This document shows, in pieces, positions 14,801-23,377 of a DNA stretch of 64,000 nucleotides. Under the pieces are notes generated by a model. The model was not told the origin of the DNA. It did no database searches and saw nothing but the letters and a program-made list of their open reading frames with translations. Each line of letters opens with the position of its first letter. Within the stretch, counting starts at the first letter, position 1. Made by a program: the position numbers and the translations under genes. This DNA comes from Xiphophorus maculatus (taxonomy: Eukaryota > Chordata > Actinopteri > Cyprinodontiformes > Poeciliidae): assembly GCF_002775205.1 (NCBI RefSeq), contig NC_036462.1:32603114-32667113 (forward strand). Reading direction: 5' to 3'.

Positions 14801-17800
14801 AAAATTTGACTTTCTGGTTCCAGATACAGGACCCGTATATATTTCCTCCGTTATGTGCGGAGGAAATATTTCAAAATAGCTCACACTGTATCTCATCATG
14901 ATCACAACATCTACATGGTGAAATAGGATGATGGCACCATCATTCCGCTGGGAATCTTTTCTGGAGCAAAAACTGGAAGAAAACCTGTTAGAGGTTTCAG
15001 GTTCAGACTGGGACCGAGGTTCAGTGTCCTGTAGAGAAATTCCTGTAACCGTACTACCAGAACTTAAGGTTAAAGCATGTTTACGTGTCAAAGTAAAGGA
15101 CAATTGTGGCACTTGGGGTGGGGGGTTGAGGAACATTTGTTGCTGTAACAGCATGGTGTGAGTAAGAACCGGTTGTCTCCATCGCAATCCTTGGTACAAT
15201 GTAAACATTGAAGTCAGAAAACAAACTTTATCTTGAATAAATATATCATTGAGGCATTATCAAATAAAGCAAGCGGTGTTATCGCAAGATAATAATTTTA
15301 TGTAACTCATTTCAACTTGATGATATTTCTAAGTAAGTTATTTCTAGGCTAACCTCTTTTTCGTTTTTTTTTTTCCCGTTCAGCATATTTACTTTCCTGA
15401 GTGGAGCATTGCAGCTTTCCCTCTAATGCTTCACTTGAGATTTTTAGAAATTGCTTTGGGTTTATTTCAAGTGCAATGGAGATGGAAAAGAAAGGGGATA
15501 AAAAAAGGGGTAAAGATGGGACGAAAAGTTAAAAGGGACAGAAGGAGAAAAGAATAGAGGAGGCAAAGGAGGAGGATAAAGAGAGCACAGTAACACCCTA
15601 GAAATCTGCTTCTGGAGGCTGGCCTATAATAACAAAATAAATAGGGTCTCTAGTTTTGGTTTCTGTGAAGTGCTCTTCACTCTGCTGCCACATGATGCAG
15701 CTTATGATTATGTAATATTTAAATGTCCGTCATGTTTCCTGGAACCCTTGGAGCGTAACCTCAACACGCTTCAAGGAGGTGAAATCTGACAGGGCTTGTG
15801 TTCTCTCACAGCTGCTGATTTAAAAAAAAAACAAATGTATTTTTTGCCCACTAGTTGTGGTAATTGCATAGTTGTGAGTATTGTATGGGTTCAACTCTGC
15901 TGGGTTCACGTTGATTGATTGAAAGCTTCTCCAATGAAACGGGATAGTCTCGTGCATCTGCACTTTAAATGTTAGCTGAAATGAAATCTATATGAGCCAT
16001 TTTAATGTGTGTGTGTGTGTTTGCATGCAGGTCCAGGCCACAGTTGTGGGGTTCCTGGCTTCCATAGCTGCTGTAATCTTTGGCTGGCTCCCAGAGGGAC
16101 AGTTCCAGCTGGGCCATGCAGTGCTGCTGTGTGCCTCCAGCATGGCCACTGCCTTCATCGCATCGCTACTCCTGGGTACGCTCGCCGCACGGGAACCTGC
16201 TCGTTGTGTTTACTGTGTGAAAGCTGTGTCGTCAGACCAGTCAGGCTTATTGTCGCTCTTTCTGTCCCTGCCAAGAGAATTAGACAGTTATAGTTCCTCA
16301 GGGAAGCTTCTGTTTGAACCTTGAGCATGTCAGAAAAACACTGATGAAGGTAAATGCTTCGAAGGGTGGTCTTGTGAAATTGTAGATCTTTCTGACACTG
16401 AAACTCATTTTAGATCTTTATTCCCTTCTGATGTGTTTGAACATTTTGTGAATTGCAGCTGTAAAACAAGCCAGTCTACTGAGGGGAAAATGTGAAAATA
16501 AAAAAGGTGAATTAATCTGTGATCCCTTAAACTGATGCTTTGTTAAATGGGCAGCGTTGTGTAAAATCCGCTTTTTATAAGCTGTACATCATGTTGTAAA
16601 GTTATTCTCCCATCAAAAACATACATAGGGTGTTGCCCTATGTGTTATGTTTTCTATTGAAATGAACAATTATTACTAAAATATAATTTTAGTTACATAT
16701 AGTCATTATCATGTCATTAATAATGAACGTGCTCATTATTAATCCCGTCATCATTCTTGTGTTACTCCAGAGTTTTTCTGACACCTGGAGCTTAGTGTTA
16801 GCTTCCCCCTCACACACACCTGCCTTCCTACATGCATGAAACTTTTTCTTTATGAACATTTTCACTCCTTACCGGGCAGCAGCAGCTAATCTGAACTCTT
16901 CCTCAATCTGTCCCTGGTCACGTCTCTCTCATCATCCTCCTCCGACGATAATAAAGCCCCTGAATCGCTAATTCCCTCTCCTTGTCCGCTACTGAATCTG
17001 TTCCAGCGGTCAGAGTTTGTGTGGTAAATTTATCGGTTAGTTTGACGCATTTTTCTGAATGGGCTAATGCACTTTTTAGCTTTTGTCATAGTTTTTCTGA
17101 CCCGCCCGTCTCGTATCCGCTCATTTTCTCGGACTCCGGTTAGCTGAAATGGCGCTATTTATAAACTTAGAGGGGAGAGGAGGGCTAAAGAGGACTGAGG
17201 GATTTCATTGGATAAGCCCAATGTCCGTCAATAAAATCAACCAATGGGCTGTCGCGGTCGATACAAATTAGATTTAATATAATTTTTTTGTTACATTATG
17301 ACAGCGTAGGGCCGCCAGACATGGACATTGTGTACATCAGTCTGGACTCCAGACAGTCGGTCTTCCCCTGGACAGAAGTTCAAACTGAATGTAGCTTCTT
17401 TTTTTTTCTGATTAAATTGTCAACACGCCACTTCATACTTTTACCCGCATTTGGCCTGTGGCGGGTGCTAATTTCTACCCCTGGATTCATGTTTTTTCAA
17501 ACATGAATCCAGGGGTAGAAATTACCCTACAATGTTGCTAAATAGAAACAATTTTGCAAAGAAGAGGAATCCAACATGCTTCTACAGTGATGGAAAAGAC
17601 AGTTCTCTCTCCTAAGACAGTTATTGCTGGCACTTCTTTGCGACCGTTGCCACCAAGGATCATAATGATGGCATGTTTATTATCTGTTGGAGTATATTGG
17701 TTGTTCATGTTAGTTGTATTGTCTGTTTGACACAAACCTTTGATTGGTTGGTTGGTTGGTTGGGGAGCTAAAAAGTAATGTCTTCCTGGCTCTGACTGGT

Positions 17801-20800
17801 CGAACTCTAAACTCCACAGGTCTCATCATGATCGGCGTGATTGTTGCGTCGAGAAAAGTCGGCATCAACCCAGACAACGTGGCCACACCCATCGCCGCTA
17901 GCCTCGGAGACCTGATTACCTTGTCCCTGCTGGCAGGCATCTCAACAGGGCTCTACAAGAAGCTAGGTAACACGCGCTACACACCTTACCTGTAAATAAT
18001 GTCACAGTTAAAGTCTGCCTGCTTCATGTAAGCACTCTCTGTGACAGAAACTCTGTCACAGAGAGTGTGAAATTAATGAATCTCTCATCACTGATGAGAA
18101 ATTAATTAATTTTGACTTTCTAATGATTAAAGATATTCCTCTCCCAAGCTGCAAAGATTTTACAGCTTTAAAGAATGTCAATAATATGAATTGTGTGTCT
18201 AAGTTTGCTTTATTGTGGCCTAACCATTGCCTTTCTACGCAATTCCACTTATTTCTCATTTCCCTTTGGTACTCCATCTGGATTTTCACCCATTGAGCTC
18301 GATTTCTCTCTATAATTCGATTGTACATTAGTCCTCTGATCCTGGGAATGCTCATTATGTGATAGAAGGCTGACTTTGTAACTGTCTCTATGTGTCTCTG
18401 AGGGTTCAGGTCTGAGTCCATCACTACAGCCAGATTTCAGACATAGTTACCAGGTGCAATAGCTGAAGCTACATGCAAAAAATCCTGCATGATACTATCA
18501 CCACCATGTTTACCAGGTGGTTAAGAATTTTTATTTTTTAAAGAGCCGATTTGACTCCTTTGTGAGAATTTCCTGTTATTTCGGTTAAATAGCTCAGTCT
18601 TGGTTTAGTCTGTTGAGCGGCAGAACGTGTCGGCCATGTGAGCAGCAGAAATTTACACCCACAATCAAATGTGTGTTTCTTTCTTACTTGGCATTGTCAA
18701 TCCACAATGATGAAACTATGGCTTTATTAATTCAACAGTTTTGTATTTTGTGGCTTTTAAAGCAGCACACGTTATGAAACAGCAGGGATTTATTCTTTCT
18801 CATAGTCATTTAGTTTGTTGCAATTTCCGGCTTAGATGAATCCTTCCACCACTGATAGAGCCAACTGCCAGGTGGCATTTAAAGACAGAAATCCTCATTA
18901 AAGCACAGCTTTCCAAACGGCTTTCAGTGAGGAAGCGACAGGGTGCAGCAGCGTGTGCAGCTTGTGTAAAATGTGGCTCTGCTCCTGCCTGTGTGGGGTA
19001 AATAAGGATGAAAGCCCTCCCACGCCTAATCTTGCTGTGTTTTTGGGTGAGAATCTCCACAGTTCGCCGTCAGCACTGTGGCGGCGACTTGGCCGGCGAC
19101 ACACCCAGCTCCAGAGCTCCAGTTTCCACACCGCAGACGCACAAACACACTAACAGACAGACCCACAGAGCGTACTGTAATCCTGTAAGTCTTGGATCTG
19201 TCAGAGACTGTCCCAAAAAACAAGCTCACTCCCTTTAAGCGCTGCATTGGGCTGCTCTGCTGAGCATATTTTGGATATTTTTTGCTCAGATACACAAACA
19301 CAGCTGGTGTCTGGGACTCTTGTCTACTCGGATGTTGTGTTTTTTGTAGGGGTTTTTTTTAGGCTTTGGAGTCTCCTGCGGTGTCAGAGGAGTAACACTG
19401 CATCACCGAAGATGCAAAAGTATTTGCACTTGTGTTTATATCACAAATTTCAATGTATTTTTGATATTTTAGGTGATTTACATAAATTTGTGCAGAATTG
19501 CGAGGAAGAGATGTTTTTCATGGAGTGCCATTTGTAAAAATGACAACAATTAGGAGCAATAATTTGGCTCATTTAATCTACCATAAGAAAAAGACAATGG
19601 AGGTTCATTTTTCAGTCATGCTTTCATTCAGTTATAAATGTCACAGTTTCAATTTAAATATTTAATAATTAAGCTAAATATTGAGCTCCAAATTAAAATT
19701 TTTGTTAGCAAACTAAATATTTGGCTAGTAAAACTGAATATTTAGTTAGAAAAATAAATATTTAGCTCCATGTAAATATTTTTTAGCAAAATAAATATTT
19801 TAGCTCCAAACTAACAAAATTTGGTTAGTGAACTAAAAACAAAGCAAAGTATTTAGTTAGCATAAAACTGAATATATAGTTAAACAAATATTTAGCTCCA
19901 AACTAAACATTTAGTCACCAAGCTAAATAAGGTAAATATTTTATTAGCAAACTAAAAAATTTGTTATAACTCTAAATATTTAACTCAATGCTAAATATTT
20001 AGCTAGGAAACTAAACAAAGAAATGGTAAAAAAAAATAGTATCAGCTGCCTGGTCTTGAAGATCAATGTGTCTCCTCCCATTCAGAGTACAATGACTACG
20101 CCAACCCGCTGGTGTGTGCGGTGTTTGTGGCGATGTGTCCTTTGTGGGTCCTGATAGCCAGGAAGATCCCAGCTACCAGAGAAGTCCTCTATTCAGGCTG
20201 GGAACCTGTCATCATCGCCATGGCCATCAGCAGGTAGGCACTACAGTGTGATTCCATTGATCTAAACTGGGTGATATAACAACAGGTACATAAAAACTCA
20301 TCTTTCTTTTCCATTTTCTTTCAGTGTTGGAGGTCTGATCCTTGACAAGACTGTTAGCGACCCAAATTTCGCTGGCATGGCTGTTTTCACTCCAGTCATC
20401 AACGGTAAGGCAATGGAGACAAACAAAGAAGACATGCAGTAAAGACCTCTCTACTATGTGAAACGGCTCACTCCCCTGTGTGCGTGTGTGTGGGTGTGGG
20501 TGTGTTGACGTGGAGCAGGTGTAGGAGGCAACCTGGTGGCAGTTCAGGCCAGTCGGATCTCCACCTATCTCCACATGAACGGGCTGCCCCTGGGGGACCC
20601 CAACCTGGCGCCCAGGAAGTGTCCCACACCCTGCTCTTCCTTTTTCGGCTCCAGTAAGTAACAAGGCAGCGCTCCGCGGTTTTCTGTACACACCTTTCAC
20701 CATAGATGACCAATCAGGACGCATGCACTATGCAGCAGGTTCATCATATCCAGTGCTGCTTTTATTAACCATGAAAAAGTATTTACTGTATAATATCTCA

Positions 20801-22316
20801 CTCACTTTTTCAGTGAAGCACTTCATCCGTAGTTTTCATATCACCACTAAGGGGAGTTGTCATACAGTGAACTATTAAAACATTTGTTCAGATGCTCCAG
20901 GAAAGAAAGATTGCAAGAAAACATTAAAGGAATGAGTATCTGCATCATCATTAAGAACCAGCTAACCTGTGATTTATATTTTTTCTTTAATTTTGAAATC
21001 TGTGAGGTACCTTTAGCCTTTTTCTGTATGATATAACATTGTAAAATGTGTTCAGGGTAATTTTCTTTGTATTATTTACTACAAAATATTAAATTAAACG
21101 GTTCTGAATTATCCTGTCAGCATGTCATCATAGAAAACACTCAGAAGAAAGCTCTCTGGTCAGATGAGACCAAAGCTGAGCTTTTTAGCCTTCATGCTGG
21201 AAACTTTGTGTGGCAGAGAACTTGAGCACACAATCCCTGCAGTGTAACATGGAGTTGGTATCACATGCTGTGGGGACAGTGACGGCATAGTTACTTTGAA
21301 AAAGTAACTTTAATCGGATTACTGATTACCCCTTGAAACGTAACTTAGTTAGATTACTGATTACTTGATTTGGAAAATAACTTTGAAAATTACATTGAGC
21401 TTTGCCAAAACTTAATTAATTGCAAATTATTTTATAATGGTAACATCAACAATGTATCTCCAGTTATAAGGTTGAACTGAAGGGGAGATTGTTTAAAGGT
21501 TGCAACAGTACAAAAAAACTTTAGCAATTTGTGTGTTTTTGTGTGTTCCAGTATTGACTGGAAAACTATAAATAGGATTTTAACCCGCCCCGGCGTCCAG
21601 GTTCTGCGTTACGGCCCAGATGTCCCGCTGCACAGACTTGTGACACTTCTTTTAATATTAATAATTATAATGGCGTTTAGTGGCACAATTTTACAGACAC
21701 GTTCATTTGTGGCTGTTTTCACGATTATTGTGATTATTATTAGTGTTCATATTAGTCTCGATGTTTGCAGTTTTCTGGAGCGCAACGCGAAGCTCGAGGT
21801 AATTCACAGCAAATATATTAACTTGATATTAACAAAAACACAGCGGGACGGATCAGCCAGGAGATGATGGACAGGGAGAGTCTGATTAAAACTAACTGGA
21901 TGTCAGACAAATTCTGAAGTTTATGCGCAGCCCGCGACTCATCAAATCTTCAAGTGACTTTAGAAAAAACAAGCCCAAAGCTGCTTATAATAATCGGACT
22001 TGGCAAGCGAAACTCCAAATAGTTCCTGTTTTTACAGCAACAAAATGCGCATCTCTCTCTATTGTTTTTGTTTCTGTCGCTGCTGATGCTGTCACATGGA
22101 AACGGTGGTCACTCCCCAAGACACGTAGAGGAAATTAAATTAAATTACAAAAGAAAATAGTAACATAAAATGATTTCGATAAGTAACTGTAGTCTGACTA
22201 CTGGATTTGAAATAGCAACGCATTAGATTACTTGTTACTGAAAAAAGTGGTCCGATGTCAGTAACATGTTACTGACATCGGACGTAAATGTTCCTGTTCT
22301 GGAAGAATACTCATTT

Positions 22317-22354
<38 letters not shown>

Positions 22355-23377
22355 CCGTCAAATATATACATACAGAAGTTGTAGATGTGCAAAGGTCCAA
22401 AGCCGTATCCCATCTGTGTTGGTCTATCAGATAAAATGTTTCATTCAATTTGAATGTTGTGGTTGTAAGGGGATCAAATGTGTAAAGGACTATGTTTGTA
22501 TTTCACTGAATGCAGAAACACCATGAAGCCATCTTCAGTCATGTTATCCCTTCTCTTCTCCAGCTGTGAACTCTCGATCTGCCCGTGTTCTCTTCTTCCT
22601 GGTTGCCCCGGGTCACATCATCTTCCTCTACACCATTAACTCCCTGAGAGGGGGTCACACCACTCTGACCCCCATCTTCGTCACCTTCTACCTGGTAGCT
22701 GCTCTACTGCAGGTACACACACACACCCCTCATAAATATATCCCACTGTGAAACAGATAACGGCCTTCTGTCCTTCATAAACAAAAATAGGGTGTTTATG
22801 AAAGCTGTATCAAAATGAAGACTGAACAAAAACAGTTTAATGTCCAGTGAGCTATTTGAATTTGCAATGAAAAATTACATGCTTTATTTAACCCTCCTGA
22901 TACGGAGCAAGCACCCGTCGTCTACGCAGAGCGTAAACAGTTAGGTGACCTCTGCCCTGCGGTATTACTGTTGCTTTTAATGATTTTGTCCAGCAGGAGG
23001 ATATACATTTTAAAACTGATGTTTCATTGATGATTAAATTCACTGGTTGCAAAAACTGAAAGTAGAAAAATAATCCAGATACTTTGTGGTTGATTTCCAA
23101 TAATTGCGTTACAAAAATGCTTTAGCATCTTGGCAGATCGCGGCATGTTGCTGAGTCTAGGCCCAACGTGCTTAAATTGTCTCTGCTGCAGGTCGCAATC
23201 CTCCTGTACCTGGCTGACTGGATGGTTCACTGGATGTGGGGCCGAGGCATGGACCCCGACAACTTCTCCATCCCGTACCTGACCGCTCTGGGCGACCTCC
23301 TGGGAACCGGCTTCCTCGCCCTCTGCTTCCACATGCGTTGGTTCATCGGGGACAGAGACTCCAATTTAGGCAACTGA
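1..23377 (+). CDS. slc41a1: Solute carrier family 41 member 1, Mg2+ transporter (5' partial, 10 exons visible)
   Basis: Plasma-membrane magnesium carrier of the SLC41/MgtE family (Na+/Mg2+ exchange is reported for the mammalian protein). Coding exons: 1-119, 6717-6824, 14094-14165, 16031-16175, 17820-17966, 20086-20233, 20325-20404, 20519-20653, 22564-22712 and 23192-23377. They join in frame into 428 residues plus TGA; human SLC41A1 is about 513 aa, so some 85 N-terminal residues lie upstream. The protein holds two MgtE-like halves. Each carries the signature PDN-x3-P-x4-[21 protein letters not shown] in the first half and [16 protein letters not shown] in the second. Conserved stretches such as [36 protein letters not shown] and [11 protein letters not shown] match SLC41A1 better than SLC41A3; SLC41A2 is the closest alternative. 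All junctions are GT-AG. The upstream neighbour is out of view; downstream is convergent efcc1. Confidence 0.88.
3373..3735. mobile_element. hAT-like MITE with AGGGGTGGGC terminal inverted repeats
   Basis: Starts AGGGGTGGGCA and ends GCCCACCCCT, its reverse complement, around an AT-rich core with many TTATCATGAT and TATCACAAT words. No ORF is present. The end sequence resembles hAT terminal repeats. I could not find a clean 8-bp target duplication. A partial copy of its right end recurs at 38071-38148. Confidence 0.6.
5230..5775 (-). repeat. AGTAAC-type interspersed repeat, copy A (inverted relative to copy B)
   Basis: Left end GATATCAGTAACACGTTACTGACATC, followed by TAATC/GATTA words and a unique core. 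The reverse strand matches copy B at 21275-22283; read as peptides, both give similar runs ending PVF-x-ATKCASL. The core is shorter than in copy B and the far end is missing near 5775. Confidence 0.65.
5925..6080 (-). mobile_element. Non-LTR retrotransposon 3' region remnant
   Basis: Contains CAGTCATGTTTTGGACTGTG, then GGAGGAAGTTGGAGTAACTG and GGATTCAAACCCAGGACC. This is a module I recognise from the 3' part of common teleost LINEs. It is degraded, with no ORF. Family not assigned. Confidence 0.5.
6717..6824 (+). CDS. slc41a1: slc41a1 exon
   Basis: 36 codons, [20 protein letters not shown] followed by [16 protein letters not shown]. Acceptor TTGCAG, donor GTAAGG, phase 0 at both ends. The [14 protein letters not shown] loop is among the most conserved parts of the SLC41 family. 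Confidence 0.92.
9826..9875. repeat. Long imperfect hairpin
   Basis: Outer arms ACTTGTAGTA and TACTACAAGT, and inner arms AAAAGTTAG and CTAACTTTT, around loop TAAAA. It could fold as DNA or intronic RNA. Confidence 0.75.
11346..11575 (+). mobile_element. Tc1-like element end fragment
   Basis: GCTTTGCAAAAGTATTCACA, then a diverged interior with GTAGACTAAAATAAGCACAG and AAAAAGTGTGAAATGCTTTG. It follows the plan of the abundant fish Tc1-type repeat whose ends read GCAAAAGTATTCA. There is no transposase frame. Confidence 0.5.
11791..11821 (+). repeat. GT dinucleotide microsatellite
   Basis: About 14 uninterrupted GT units inside an slc41a1 intron, with further TGTG-rich sequence on both sides. 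Confidence 0.95.
14094..14165 (+). CDS. slc41a1: slc41a1 exon
   Basis: 24 codons, [18 protein letters not shown] then NLALIQ. Acceptor TTTTCAG after a pyrimidine tract, donor GTAAAT, phase 0 at both ends. Confidence 0.9.
14839..14869. repeat. Perfect 12-bp stem hairpin
   Basis: ATATTTCCTCCG, loop TTATGTG, then CGGAGGAAATAT. Confidence 0.9.
15476..15585 (+). repeat. Polypurine tract
   Basis: About 110 bases made almost only of A and G, with isolated T and C. It contains GGAGGATAAAGAGAG and AAAAAAGGGG blocks. Confidence 0.8.
16031..16175 (+). CDS. slc41a1: slc41a1 exon
   Basis: Encodes [19 protein letters not shown] and [17 protein letters not shown], two membrane helices. Acceptor GCATGCAG just after a short GT run; the exon ends one base into a Gly codon before donor GTACGC. 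Confidence 0.92.
16176..17819 (+). other. slc41a1 intron, 1.6 kb
   Basis: No exon. It carries a perfect 26-bp stem hairpin at 17469-17524 and a short TTGG tandem run just upstream of the next exon. Otherwise unremarkable. Confidence 0.65.
17469..17524. repeat. Perfect inverted repeat, 26-bp arms
   Basis: Arm 17469-17494 starts TAATTTCTACCCCTGG; arm 17499-17524 is its exact reverse complement. The four intervening bases are TTTC. Confidence 0.95.
17820..17966 (+). CDS. slc41a1: slc41a1 exon with first PDN/LGDL motif
   Basis: Encodes [19 protein letters not shown] then [20 protein letters not shown]. This is the core pore motif of the first MgtE-like half. Acceptor CCACAG, donor GTAACA; it ends in phase 1. 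Confidence 0.93.
18033..18067. repeat. Perfect 16-bp stem hairpin
   Basis: CACTCTCTGTGACAGA, loop AAC, then TCTGTCACAGAGAGTG. A second small hairpin (TCTCATC ACT GATGAGA) follows within 30 bp, flanked by ATTAAT repeats. Confidence 0.92.
18290..18450 (-). pseudogene. LINE reverse transcriptase remnant
   Basis: The - strand encodes [20 protein letters not shown] followed by IPRIRGLM. This resembles the segment of fish LINE reverse transcriptases that usually reads D-SDL-x-F-x-x-HI-K-x-x-TKSA-x-YHL-x-N-I-x-RIR. A stop lies just upstream in the same frame and the downstream part is scrambled. Probably an L2/CR1-type relic; exact clade not assigned. Confidence 0.6.
19650..20030 (+). repeat. AT-rich degenerate tandem repeat
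   Basis: Many diverged units built from AAATATTTAGCTCC, AACTAAATATTTAG and GTTAGCAAAC, roughly 20-30 bp each. The block ends about 55 bp before the exon at 20086. Confidence 0.75.
20086..20233 (+). CDS. slc41a1: slc41a1 exon
   Basis: Encodes [17 protein letters not shown], then the very conserved [21 protein letters not shown]. Acceptor ATTCAG, donor GTAGGC. It starts the second MgtE-like half. Confidence 0.93.
20325..20404 (+). CDS. slc41a1: slc41a1 exon
   Basis: Encodes [18 protein letters not shown] then MAVFTPVIN. Acceptor TTTCAG, donor GTAAGG; 80 nt, phase 2 in and phase 1 out. Only 91 bp of intron separates it from the previous exon. Confidence 0.93.
20519..20653 (+). CDS. slc41a1: slc41a1 exon
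   Basis: Encodes [20 protein letters not shown] and then [19 protein letters not shown]. The Pro-rich stretch is the variable loop of the C-terminal half. Acceptor GAGCAG, donor GTAAGT. The 114-bp intron upstream carries a GT-rich tract. Confidence 0.92.
21138..21260 (+). pseudogene. Tc1-like transposase fragment
   Basis: Encodes [20 protein letters not shown] then FVWQRT and a stop. LWSDETK-x-ELF is the block around the second catalytic Asp of fish Tc1 transposases. Only this piece remains. Confidence 0.7.
21275..22283 (+). repeat. AGTAAC-type interspersed repeat, copy B
   Basis: About 1 kb. It begins with GTTACTTTGAAAAAGTAAC and GGATTACTGATTACC words, and ends with CATTAGATTACTTGTTACTG and a perfect 34-bp palindrome at 22250-22283. 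The right-hand 550 bp match copy A (5230-5775) in reverse orientation. Terminal style suggests a DNA-transposon-derived MITE; superfamily not assigned. Confidence 0.65.
22250..22283. repeat. Perfect 34-bp palindrome
   Basis: GTCCGATGTCAGTAACA followed directly by its reverse complement, with no spacer. It closes repeat copy B. Confidence 0.95.
22390..22510 (-). mobile_element. Tc1-like element end fragment (reverse)
   Basis: On the - strand: CACATTTGATCCCCTTACAA, CCACAACATTCAAATTG and TCTGATAGACCAACACAGAT. These are words of the same Tc1-type repeat seen near 11.4 kb and 58.5 kb. Confidence 0.5.
22564..22712 (+). CDS. slc41a1: slc41a1 exon
   Basis: Encodes [19 protein letters not shown], then [19 protein letters not shown] and a further helix, ending AALLQ. 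Acceptor CTCCAG, donor GTACAC. Confidence 0.93.
23192..23377 (+). CDS. slc41a1: slc41a1 terminal coding exon
   Basis: Encodes [19 protein letters not shown], then [20 protein letters not shown] and the tail [12 protein letters not shown], then TGA. It holds the second PDN/LGDL motif. Acceptor CTGCAG. Confidence 0.94.
   Translation, partial: VAILLYLADWMVHWMWGRGMDPDNFSIPYLTALGDLLGTGFLALCFHMRWFIGDRDSNLGN

Larger units (their letters stand above)
14166..16030 (+). other. slc41a1 intron, 1.9 kb
   Basis: Contains a Tc1-like end fragment around 14391-14600, a poly-T run near 14427, a hairpin at 14839-14869 and a polypurine tract at 15476-15585. No exon seen. Confidence 0.65.
17967..20085 (+). other. 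slc41a1 intron, 2.1 kb
   Basis: Contains the hairpin at 18033-18067, a LINE reverse-transcriptase remnant on the - strand around 18290-18450, and an AT-rich degenerate tandem block at 19650-20030 that reaches almost to the next exon. Confidence 0.65.
20654..22563 (+). other. slc41a1 intron, 1.9 kb
   Basis: Mostly repeat: a Tc1-like transposase fragment near 21.14 kb, the AGTAAC-type repeat copy B, a TA microsatellite at 22320-22350 and a reverse-oriented Tc1-like end near 22.4-22.5 kb. Confidence 0.65.

Noticed and set aside
1..23377. Assignment to slc41a3
   Set aside because: Conserved blocks ([38 protein letters not shown]) fit SLC41A1/2 and differ from SLC41A3.
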